Shown here piece by piece: positions 38,076 to 46,700 of a DNA stretch of 56,837 nucleotides. A program made the translations under genes and the position numbers. Source of the DNA: a virus; the IMG/VR virus record IMGVR_UViG_3300042549_007930, positions 1-56,837 of that record, one strand, 5' to 3'. How positions within the stretch are numbered: the first letter of the stretch is position 1; every line of letters begins with the position of its first letter. The notes beneath the pieces were generated by a model. The model ran no database searches and was not told the origin of the DNA. It saw only the letters and a list, made by a program, of their open reading frames with translations.

Positions 38076-39574
38076 TGGCCATACCTGTAGGAATATCTAG
38101 AGTTTTAACTGAAATTGCTCCTAAGCGTATAAATGATGCTGTGGAGAAGATATTAGATGTTTTAAATAAAATTAATGAGGGTGTTAGAAAAATTAATGAA
38201 ATTGATTTTTGTAATCCTTTAGGATACATTTTAACTAAAGCTTTACCTCCTGGAGGTGTTTTAGAAAATAAAATGTTACAATATGCTAAAAAAGTAACTG
38301 ATTTCATTAATAATGTTGAAAATAAAATGTCTCCAGGTAGAATTGAAAGTGAAATTATCAGACCTGGTGATACACCTGAACAAATAAAAGCTAAAGATGA
38401 AGCTTATAAAACTAGATTATTATCATATCAAGCATCAATTGAAGAGATAAGAGTATCTTTAGAAGAAATTATACCTCCTCCAGATTTAGTTGAAATTTTC
38501 CCAGGAGGTGAAGGTTTAGTACAAACTATTAATTCAATAAATTTAGCTTTAACTGCTACAAGTGATACTATTGATGCTAAAATTGATCCTAAACAAACTA
38601 TTTTAACTCAAATTTCTCTTTTAAAATCTTTTTCTGATAAATTAAGACCTTTTATGAGTCCTATTAATATAGCTACTTTAGCTATAGGTGATCAAGCTGA
38701 AGAATTAAATAAAAAATTAAGAGATTTTATTAAACCTGAACGATTTGCTTCAAGTGTAGCCTTTATTGTAAGACAGGTAAAAGCTATAGATAAAGGAATT
38801 GCTCAAATACAAAAAATGGTCCAATTAATTAATACTATTTTAAAATTAATTAATCTTCTTATAAAAATCTTTAAATTTGTATGTAAAATACTTAAAATAG
38901 CTCCTATACCTGTAGCTGTTGGTGGAGGTGGTGGTCCGGTTATAGCTGTGACAACAGGTTCATTAACTTCTAAAGCAGATAGAGTAGCAAAATTTCAAGC
39001 TGATATTGATGATTATGGTAAAATAATTAGAATGATATCTAACTTTTTAAGTAAAAGTATAATTCTTCAAATACAAAGAATAAGAAAAGAAATTATAAGA
39101 TTATTAACAGGTTTAAATATTTTATATAAAAATCTTTTAGCATGTCCTTATACAAATGATCCTTTATTAGAGCAAAGTTTACAAAATGCTATCTCTTCTC
39201 TAGAAAATAATTTAACTACTTTAGATACTTTATTTCCTACAGCTAAAACAGATACTCTTTTACCTTCATTATATGGAGGATATGAAATTGATATTATTAA
39301 AGAAGAAGTTGTTGACGCTGGGATAAAATTATTAAGAAGAAGAGTAATAGTAGCTGATCAAAGAGGAATTACAGTTTATGAAGGTACACCTACTTTTGCT
39401 TCTGATGATCAAGTTTTAATAAAAGAAGGTCAATACCAAATTGATAAATTAGGAAATGTAGGTACTAGTGATGAAGGCAATTCAGCTCCTACTAACCAAC
39501 AAGTAATAAATGAAATGAATGAATTAGGATTTAACCCAAATAATGTCACTGTTACTCCTGATGACATAGATTAA
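38075..39574 (+). CDS. Large helical structural protein
   Basis: 499 residues, mainly long helices (IEEIRVSLEEIIPPPDLVEI, KLINLLIKIFKFVCKILKI) with a hydrophobic patch near residues 250-285 and a GGGGG-type linker at about 288-292. The helical hydrophobic segment could be a tape-measure-like or membrane-interacting part, but 499 residues is short for a tape measure. The C-terminal 90 residues are beta-rich. Family not recognised; placed by context in the baseplate. Confidence 0.6.
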   Translation: MAIPVGISRVLTEIAPKRINDAVEKILDVLNKINEGVRKINEIDFCNPLGYILTKALPPGGVLENKMLQYAKKVTDFINNVENKMSPGRIESEIIRPGDTPEQIKAKDEAYKTRLLSYQASIEEIRVSLEEIIPPPDLVEIFPGGEGLVQTINSINLALTATSDTIDAKIDPKQTILTQISLLKSFSDKLRPFMSPINIATLAIGDQAEELNKKLRDFIKPERFASSVAFIVRQVKAIDKGIAQIQKMVQLINTILKLINLLIKIFKFVCKILKIAPIPVAVGGGGGPVIAVTTGSLTSKADRVAKFQADIDDYGKIIRMISNFLSKSIILQIQRIRKEIIRLLTGLNILYKNLLACPYTNDPLLEQSLQNAISSLENNLTTLDTLFPTAKTDTLLPSLYGGYEIDIIKEEVVDAGIKLLRRRVIVADQRGITVYEGTPTFASDDQVLIKEGQYQIDKLGNVGTSDEGNSAPTNQQVINEMNELGFNPNNVTVTPDDID

Positions 39575-39594
39575 AAACAAGTTGTATTATTAAA

Positions 39595-39604
39595 TATTTA
39601 TAAT
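39595..39604 (+). promoter_or_regulatory. TATTTATAAT, candidate late promoter
   Basis: Only 1 nt before ATG 39606, so any transcript from it would be nearly leaderless or would start inside the gene. Confidence 0.3.
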
Positions 39605-39605
39605 T

Positions 39606-40082
39606 ATGAATTTAGAAGCTTTAAGAAAATTAATCAGAGAAGAAATGAGAACTGTAATCAGAGAGGAACTAAAAGGTATCCTTACTGAAGCGGTAATCAT
39701 AGCAAGTACGCCTGAAACAAAAACTCAAGCTCAAACTCACCCTCATGTTAAAGTTGAGTCTACTTACAAACCTAAATTTTCAGAAATTTTAGCTGAAAAG
39801 AAAACTCCTGTATCTACCGGAAACCCAATGTTTGATTTATTAAATGAAACCGCAAATGAAGGAGGATGGAGATCTATAAATGGTGGTTATAACGCCTCAG
39901 ATGCAGTAGGTTGGGCTGGTGGAATGCCTGGTATGGGTGGTGCTAATACCCCTGTAGTAGCATCGGTAGATCAAATGGTATCACAACATGCCCCTGTACA
40001 TGATATTAATGATGTAAGAATAGATGCTGTTCCTGATTTTACAGGACTAATGGGTAAATTAAAAGAAAACGGTAAATTATAA
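39606..40082 (+). CDS. Minor structural protein (tentative)
   Basis: 158 residues: a charged N-terminal helix (LEALRKLIREEMRTVIREEL), a Thr/Pro-rich linker and a Gly-rich part (GGWRSINGGYNASD, GGMPGMGGAN). Low complexity suggests a virion linker. It ends on the start of the gp25-like gene. Confidence 0.55.
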   Translation: MNLEALRKLIREEMRTVIREELKGILTEAVIIASTPETKTQAQTHPHVKVESTYKPKFSEILAEKKTPVSTGNPMFDLLNETANEGGWRSINGGYNASDAVGWAGGMPGMGGANTPVVASVDQMVSQHAPVHDINDVRIDAVPDFTGLMGKLKENGKL

Positions 40083-40492
40083 TGGCATATAATGTAATTA
40101 ATATTAATCCTTTAGACTTACAACCTAGTAAAGGTGTAGGTATTAAAGTACCCTTTGATGGTCCTACAGGGTTAAATATAACTTACACTACTAAAGAAGC
40201 TATTAAATCTAATATATTAAATTTCTTTTTAACAGGTAAAAGAGAAAGAATAATGAATCCTAATATGGGAGCAGGTATTAGAGAACAACTATTTGAACAA
40301 ATAACAAATAATACCGCTGAAAATATAGAAGATATTATTACTTTTGGTTTAGGTGATTATTTCCCTCAAGTTAAGTTAACTAATTTAAACGTTAGTGCCT
40401 CACCTGATCAGAATTTAATACAAATATATTTTAGTTATTCTATAAAAAACACTAATATACAAGACGAAATTACAATAAATTTCAATAATTAA
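40082..40492 (+). CDS. gp25-like baseplate wedge protein
   Basis: 136 residues. GP25/W family layout: KEAIKSNILNFFLTGKRERIMNPNMGAGIREQLFEQI, matching the L-L-x-T-x-x-x-E-R-x-x-x-P-x-x-G-x-G-(L/I)-x-x-x-L-F signature, followed by a beta-rich C-terminal end. It is a conserved part of the contractile baseplate wedge, next to the gp6/J-like gene as in other myoviruses. Confidence 0.88.
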   Translation: MAYNVININPLDLQPSKGVGIKVPFDGPTGLNITYTTKEAIKSNILNFFLTGKRERIMNPNMGAGIREQLFEQITNNTAENIEDIITFGLGDYFPQVKLTNLNVSASPDQNLIQIYFSYSIKNTNIQDEITINFNN

Positions 40493-40494
40493 TA

Positions 40495-42375
40495 ATGGCT
40501 AATTCTAAGACCGTACAATATTTAAATAAAGATTTTGATAGTTTAAAAGCTCAATTAATAAATTTTGCTCAAACTTACTATCCAAATACTTATAATGATT
40601 TCAATGAGGCTTCACCAGGTATGATGCTTATTGAGATGGCATCTTATGTAGGGGATGTTTTATCATTTTATATTGATAATCAAATACAAGAAAATTTCCT
40701 TCAATTTGCTAAACAAAGAAAAAATTTATTAGCTCAAGCTTATACTTTTGGTTACCAACCTAAAGTAACTAAAGCAGCTTCTGTAATATTATCAGTTTAT
40801 CAAGTAGTACCTTCTACTTTAGCATCAGGTCAATATGAACCTGATTTAAATTATGCTTTAATTTTAGAAGAAGGAGGTAAAATATCATCTAATTTAGATC
40901 CTAGTGTTCAGTTTTATATAAATGAAAAATTAGATTTTTCAAAATCTACACCTGGTTCTGAAACTGAAATATCTGTTTACTCAACAGATGTTTTTCAAAA
41001 TCCTCAATTTTATTTATTAAAGAAAACTGTTAAAGCCTCAGCAGGAACTTTAACTTCTACTAATATAACCTTTGGTAATCCTGAGCGTTTTCCTACAGTA
41101 GATATTAATGATACTAATATTATTGAAATAGTTAGTGTAGTTGATTCTAATAATAATAAATGGTATGAAGTACCTTATTTAGCCCAAGATACTATTTTTG
41201 AACCTACTGTTAATATAGCTCAAAATGATCCAAATCTAGCTCAATATAATGACACAGTACCTTATTTACTAAAATTACAAAAAGTACCTAGAAGATTTGT
41301 AACTAGATTTAAAGAAAATAATCAATTGCAAATGCAATTTGGACCTGGTGTTTCATCAGGAGCAGATGAAGAAATTATCCCTAACTCAGATAATATAGGT
41401 TTAGGATTACCTTATGGGGTAAATAAAATGACAACTGCATTTGATCCTTCAAACTTTTTATATACTCAAACTTATGGTTTAGCACCTTCTAATACTGTTT
41501 TAACTGTAACTTATTTAAAAGGAGGAGGAGCATCTTCAAATGCACCTGTAGGCACATTAACTGTAAATTCAGGTGTCACTACTGTATTTAATGGTAACAA
41601 TATAGATACTACTTTATCTACTACTGTACGTAATTCATTAGCTTTTGATAATGAAGAAGCAGCTAATGGTGGAGGAGATGGAGATACTAATGAACAAATA
41701 AGACAAAATGCTTTATCATCATATCCTACTCAATTAAGAACTGTAACTAAAGATGATTATATTATTAGAGCTTTATCTTTACCTTCAAAATATGGTGTAA
41801 TTGATAAAGCCTATATTAATCAAGATATTAGTATTCAAACTAATTTCATGACAGATATAATGGCTACTCAAAATTATAATTCTATTTCTTTATATATTTT
41901 ATCTAAAGATAATAATAATAATTTATCTATTCCTAATAACGCTGTAAAACAAAATCTTAAAACTTATCTTTCTCAATATAGAATGATAACTGACGCTGTT
42001 AATATAAATGAGGCTTTTATTATTAATATTGGAGTAAATTTTGAAATTATAGTTAGACCTAATTATAATAATAGATTAGTTTTAAATAATTGTTTAACTT
42101 TATTACAATCTTATTTTAATGTTGATAATTGGCAAATAAACCAACCTATCATCCTACCAGAAATTTATAGTAATTTAGATCAAATTGAAGGAGTTCAAAC
42201 TGTACAAAAAGTAGAAATTATAAATAAAGCAGGAAGTAATACTAATTATTCACCATACTCATATGATATTAAAGGAGCTACTATTAATAATATAGTTTAT
42301 CCATCATTAGATCCAAGTATTTTTGAAGTTAAATTCCCTACAACTGATATACAAGGTAGAGTAGTTACTTTTTAA
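40495..42375 (+). CDS. gp6/baseplate-J-like wedge protein
   Basis: 626 residues. N-terminal NKDFDSLKAQLINFAQTYYP, ASPGMMLIEMASYVGDVLSFYIDNQIQENFLQFAKQRKN is the opening of T4 gp6/gpJ-type wedge proteins. LRTVTKDDYIIRALSLPSKYGVIDKAYI corresponds to the baseplate-J core, and the C-terminal half (LKTYLSQYRMITDAVNINEA) to its end. It joins gp25 to form the wedge ring. Confidence 0.85.
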   Translation: MANSKTVQYLNKDFDSLKAQLINFAQTYYPNTYNDFNEASPGMMLIEMASYVGDVLSFYIDNQIQENFLQFAKQRKNLLAQAYTFGYQPKVTKAASVILSVYQVVPSTLASGQYEPDLNYALILEEGGKISSNLDPSVQFYINEKLDFSKSTPGSETEISVYSTDVFQNPQFYLLKKTVKASAGTLTSTNITFGNPERFPTVDINDTNIIEIVSVVDSNNNKWYEVPYLAQDTIFEPTVNIAQNDPNLAQYNDTVPYLLKLQKVPRRFVTRFKENNQLQMQFGPGVSSGADEEIIPNSDNIGLGLPYGVNKMTTAFDPSNFLYTQTYGLAPSNTVLTVTYLKGGGASSNAPVGTLTVNSGVTTVFNGNNIDTTLSTTVRNSLAFDNEEAANGGGDGDTNEQIRQNALSSYPTQLRTVTKDDYIIRALSLPSKYGVIDKAYINQDISIQTNFMTDIMATQNYNSISLYILSKDNNNNLSIPNNAVKQNLKTYLSQYRMITDAVNINEAFIINIGVNFEIIVRPNYNNRLVLNNCLTLLQSYFNVDNWQINQPIILPEIYSNLDQIEGVQTVQKVEIINKAGSNTNYSPYSYDIKGATINNIVYPSLDPSIFEVKFPTTDIQGRVVTF

Positions 42376-42393
42376 AGAAATTGATTTAATGTA

Positions 42394-42403
42394 TATTTAT
42401 AAT
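42394..42403 (+). promoter_or_regulatory. TATTTATAAT, candidate late promoter
   Basis: 13 nt before ATG 42417 in the 41-nt gap after the gp6-like gene. Confidence 0.45.
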
Positions 42404-42416
42404 ATATATTAGATTT

Positions 42417-43448
42417 ATGGCTATTTACAAAATATTTCCTGAAAAAGATACTTTCATTTCTCACTATCGTCCTACTCAAAACTTTGGTAGAGACGAAATA
42501 TTAGAAATTTCTAATGAAACTGAATTAACTTCATTACACGCTGACAAAACCCGAACTTTAATACAGTTCCCTACATCTCAAATAACAGATGTTATTAATA
42601 ATAAAGTAAGTGGTAGTTTTGTATCTTATCTAAGATTATTCTTAGCTAATGCTTATATCCCTTCAGATTATACTATATTAGCTTATCCTGTCTCAAGAAG
42701 TTGGGAAATGGGGTTAGGTAGATCTACTGATGATCCTATTAGTACCCTTGGATGTACTTGGAACGCATCAGCTCAATCATCAAGCTGGGTTAGTGCTGGT
42801 GGAGATTATTTAGAAAATATTTCTTCATCTCAAAATTTTAACTATATATCTGATAAAGATGTTAACATGAATGTTAGCAATATAGTTTTAGGATGGAAAT
42901 CAGGATCTTTTTCTAATTATGGTATTTTATTAAAACAGAGTAGTAGTATAGAAGGAAGTGAAAATCCACTTATTACTAAATTCTTTTCAATGGATACTCA
43001 TACTATTTACCCTCCTCAATTAGAATTTAGATGGGATGATAGTTCATATAATACTACTTTAACTCAAATAACATCTTCAGATTTTATTTCTACTATTTCT
43101 AATAATAAAACAGAATTTGAAGAAAATACTATATATAAATTTAGAATTAAAGCTAGAGATAGATTCCCAGCTAGATCATTTTCAACAGTATCAGTTTATT
43201 TAACTACAAAAGCCTTACCATCAACAACATATTGGGCTTTAAAAGATGTTAAAACTGAAGAAATAATAATTGACTTTGATACTACTTACACTAAAGTAAG
43301 TTGTGATAATACTAGTAATTATTTTAAATTATATATGGATGGTTTAGAACCTGAAAGATATTATCAAATTATATATAAAACTATATTATCAAGTGGTGAA
43401 ACTGTAGTTATAGATGATCCATCAAATTATTTTAAAATAGTTAGATAA
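42417..43448 (+). CDS. DNRLRE-like beta-sandwich tail/baseplate protein
   Basis: 343 residues. The first 200 resemble a DNRLRE (CBM96-type) domain: EKDTFISHYRPTQNFGRDEIL, KTRTLIQFPTSQI, SYLRLFLANA and W-rich strands (CTWNASAQSSSWVSAGGDY). Such domains bind polysaccharide. The C-terminal 140 residues look Ig/FN3-like (FRIKARDRFPARSFSTVSVY, GLEPERYYQIIYKT). It could be a baseplate-mounted sugar-binding protein. Confidence 0.65.
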   Translation: MAIYKIFPEKDTFISHYRPTQNFGRDEILEISNETELTSLHADKTRTLIQFPTSQITDVINNKVSGSFVSYLRLFLANAYIPSDYTILAYPVSRSWEMGLGRSTDDPISTLGCTWNASAQSSSWVSAGGDYLENISSSQNFNYISDKDVNMNVSNIVLGWKSGSFSNYGILLKQSSSIEGSENPLITKFFSMDTHTIYPPQLEFRWDDSSYNTTLTQITSSDFISTISNNKTEFEENTIYKFRIKARDRFPARSFSTVSVYLTTKALPSTTYWALKDVKTEEIIIDFDTTYTKVSCDNTSNYFKLYMDGLEPERYYQIIYKTILSSGETVVIDDPSNYFKIVR

Positions 43449-43783
43449 TGGCTGAACAAGTTCAATTAAATAAAATAGTCTATGGTAAAATTACATACCC
43501 CAATGTGATCAATACTCAGTTTACTCAATTAGTAGGTGCTAACCCTGCTGAGGAAGCTGCTCCTATTACTATAGAAGAATTTTTTCAAGCCTATAATGAT
43601 TTATTTTTTGAGATTCCTATTGATGGAGAATTTAATTCTCATTTAGAATTGATAAAAAGAAGCACAGAGTATGTTGGTGTTACTCAAAACCCAGATGAAA
43701 TTGATGCTTTATTAACAGAAATAAATCAATTAAGATTAGAAAATCTTAGATTAAATCAGCAATTAGATGAATTAAATTCATAA
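43448..43783 (+). CDS. Small baseplate-associated protein with coiled-coil end
   Basis: 111 residues. The N-terminal half is polar and Pro-rich (GANPAEEAAPITIEEFFQAY). The C-terminal 35 residues form a coiled coil (EIDALLTEINQLRLENLRLN). It sits between the DNRLRE protein and the 1924-residue protein and overlaps the former by 1 nt. An adaptor role is possible. Confidence 0.55.
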   Translation: MAEQVQLNKIVYGKITYPNVINTQFTQLVGANPAEEAAPITIEEFFQAYNDLFFEIPIDGEFNSHLELIKRSTEYVGVTQNPDEIDALLTEINQLRLENLRLNQQLDELNS

Positions 43784-43793
43784 TAAAAAATAA

Positions 43794-46700
43794 ATGGAAA
43801 TAACTAATATATCAAGTCTAGATAGAGCTTCTTATTTAAATCAAGACTATAAACCTCAAGATGAGACCTTACTAAATACTTTAGAAGTAAATAGTGATTT
43901 TGGTAACCCTGAGGATAAAATAGAAGTCCATATTATATCTCCTGATGGGGAAGTTTTAGAATCAGATTATGAGTTTAGAAATTATAAGATAGCAAATAAA
44001 ACAGAAGATACTTCTTTATTTAATCAAATCATATTAGACCCTAAAGCTGATCTAGAACGATTTAATTATTCTACTGGACAATATGATGTTAATTATAATT
44101 TTTATAGACAATTATTCTTAAGTAACCCTACAAATAACTACTTTATATCAGAAATATCATCAGATAGAACTGAAATAAAAGTTACTAATAATAATATATC
44201 CTATACTGATTTAGGTCAATCTTATTTAAATTATATAGCTACTCGAAATTCAAGAAACTTCTATTCAGATTTCATTTTAAATTTTGGAGATAATAAAACT
44301 TATATAGGAGTTAATGTAGCTTTTGATAATGTTAATGAAAATATTCCTAGTTTATATATTAAATTATATGAACCACTTCCAGCTGATATAACTGTTAAAA
44401 GTACTTTATGGTTAGTAGAGGCTATATCAGAACCTTATTCATTTAGAGTAAATACAGATTTTATAGCTGAAGATACAAATACTACTATTCCTTTAAAAGG
44501 ACCAAATATTAATATTGATTTAAATGATAGAATTAATTTAACAACACCTTATTTAAATCTATCTAATTTATTAACTAATTCTTCTACTTCATCTTATCAA
44601 CAATTACAATCTTGGTTAGATGAAAAAAGTATAGAGATAACTGTTGATTATACTGATTTTTCTAATTTTGTTCATTTTTCATCAGCTGTTGAAAGATTAG
44701 ATAATTTTAAATATAAATTATCTCAAATCCAATCTTTACAAGCTGATATAAACACTTTATCATCTTTAAATCCTTTAACAGGTCCAACTTATATTAATAG
44801 TAATAAAGCTATTTTACAAGCTAAATTAGATACTCTTATTCAAAAATTAGATGGTTATGAGTATTACTTATACTTTGAAACAGGATCAAAAGCATGGCCT
44901 AAAATTAATGGGGTAAAACCTTATATTAACGCTGGGGTGACTGACCCTCAAGCTAAAACATGGTTTGGTAGTGCTGATGAAAATTCAAATTATTATGGAG
45001 GAGAAATACTATCTGCTTCTTCTTTTGATACTTCTAATAGGGATTACATTTGGAATAATTTACCTGATTATATTAAAGCTGATCCTCAAAATGCTAATTT
45101 AGAGTTATTTACATCAATGTTAGGTCAGCATTATGATTATATTTGGACTTACATTAAAGATATAACTGATATTCAGGTTGCAGATAATAGAATTGATTTT
45201 GGTATTTCAAAAGATTTAGTAGCTGATACTTTAAGAAGTTTTGGTATTAAATTATACACTAACTCTAGAAACCAAGATGATATTTACTCTTCATTATTAG
45301 GGATAAATGCTGAGGGTAGTTTCTTACCTTCAACAGGATCTTATTTAATTGATACTTATGTAACTGCATCTCAATATACTATCCCTGACAATGATATCGT
45401 AAAAGAAACATATAAAAGGATTTATCACAACATGCCTTATTTACTTAAGACTCGTGGTACAAGAGCAGGTTTACGTGCTTTAATCAATTGTTTTGGTATT
45501 CCTGAAACTATTTTAAAAGTAAGAGAGTATGGTGGTTTAGATAAAGATTCAAATGATGTAACTACATTCTATGAAAAATTCGCTTATGGATTTAGTACTA
45601 ATGGTAGCTCATCTTTATCAATACCTTGGTTACCTTTAAATTCACAATATCTAGACACTTCATATAATGATATAGTACCTGATACTTTAGAATTTAGATT
45701 TAAAACACCTAGTATACCAGATGTGAGTCATTATTCTCAATCACTATTTTATGTAACTTCACCAACTGAAGGATTACAATTTGGGATTCAATTATTATAT
45801 CCATCAGGAACTAACGCTTCTTATAATACAAATGGGTTAAATGAAGCTTACTCTAAGTATGGAGAATTAAGATTTTTCTTATCAGGTTCAAATGGATACA
45901 TTAATACAACACCTTTATATTTACCTTTCTTTAATGGAGATTGGTGGAATGTTAAATTAAACAGAGAAACAGGAAGTTTAAGACTAATTCAAACTGGCTC
46001 AGATAATACTTATACTTTATCCGCTAAAAATTCTATATACAATGGGTATAATGGAATTAGTGTAGGTTTTGAAGGTTCTACATCTTTATTTATATCAGGT
46101 TCAACATCTTCTTCATATAATAGAGCATGGAGTAATTACACTACATTTGATATTTCTCAATATGGGTACGACTCACCTATAGCTTTATATGATTTTGATT
46201 TTACAATTTATGACGATGATTCAATTGAACCTCCATATTTTGGTTATTTAGGAGGAGATGGTATTCATAATTCACCTTTAGCCCCTAATAATATATTTAG
46301 TGGTTCATTTCAAGAATTTAGATATTGGATAGGTAATTTAGAAAACACTTCGTTTAATGATCACACTTTAAATCCTCGTTCTATAGTAGGTAATGACCCT
46401 TCAGCTTCATATTCTGAATTAAGTTTTAGATTACCTTTAGGGAATGAATTAGATAACAATTTAACTCAATTCTTAACTTCAGCTCATCCTACAATAGCAG
46501 GTAACCAAATAACATCCTCATTCTTATTTGAATCAGGTAGTACTTCTATAGTATTATCAACAGCTAAAATAAATAATTTAGCGTCTGCTTCATATGATAC
46601 TACTGTTTACACTTCATTAATTAATACTCCTAATATAGGAGCTATAACTGAAGTAGATAACAAAGTAAGAATAACTGAACCAAATTTAATACCAGGAGAC

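Noticed and set aside
36320-38307. Minus-strand frames at 36320-36502 and 38053-38307
   Set aside because: Shadows of structural genes.
38075-39574. Tape measure protein
   Set aside because: Helical and hydrophobic in part, but only 499 residues and placed within the baseplate genes, so not called.
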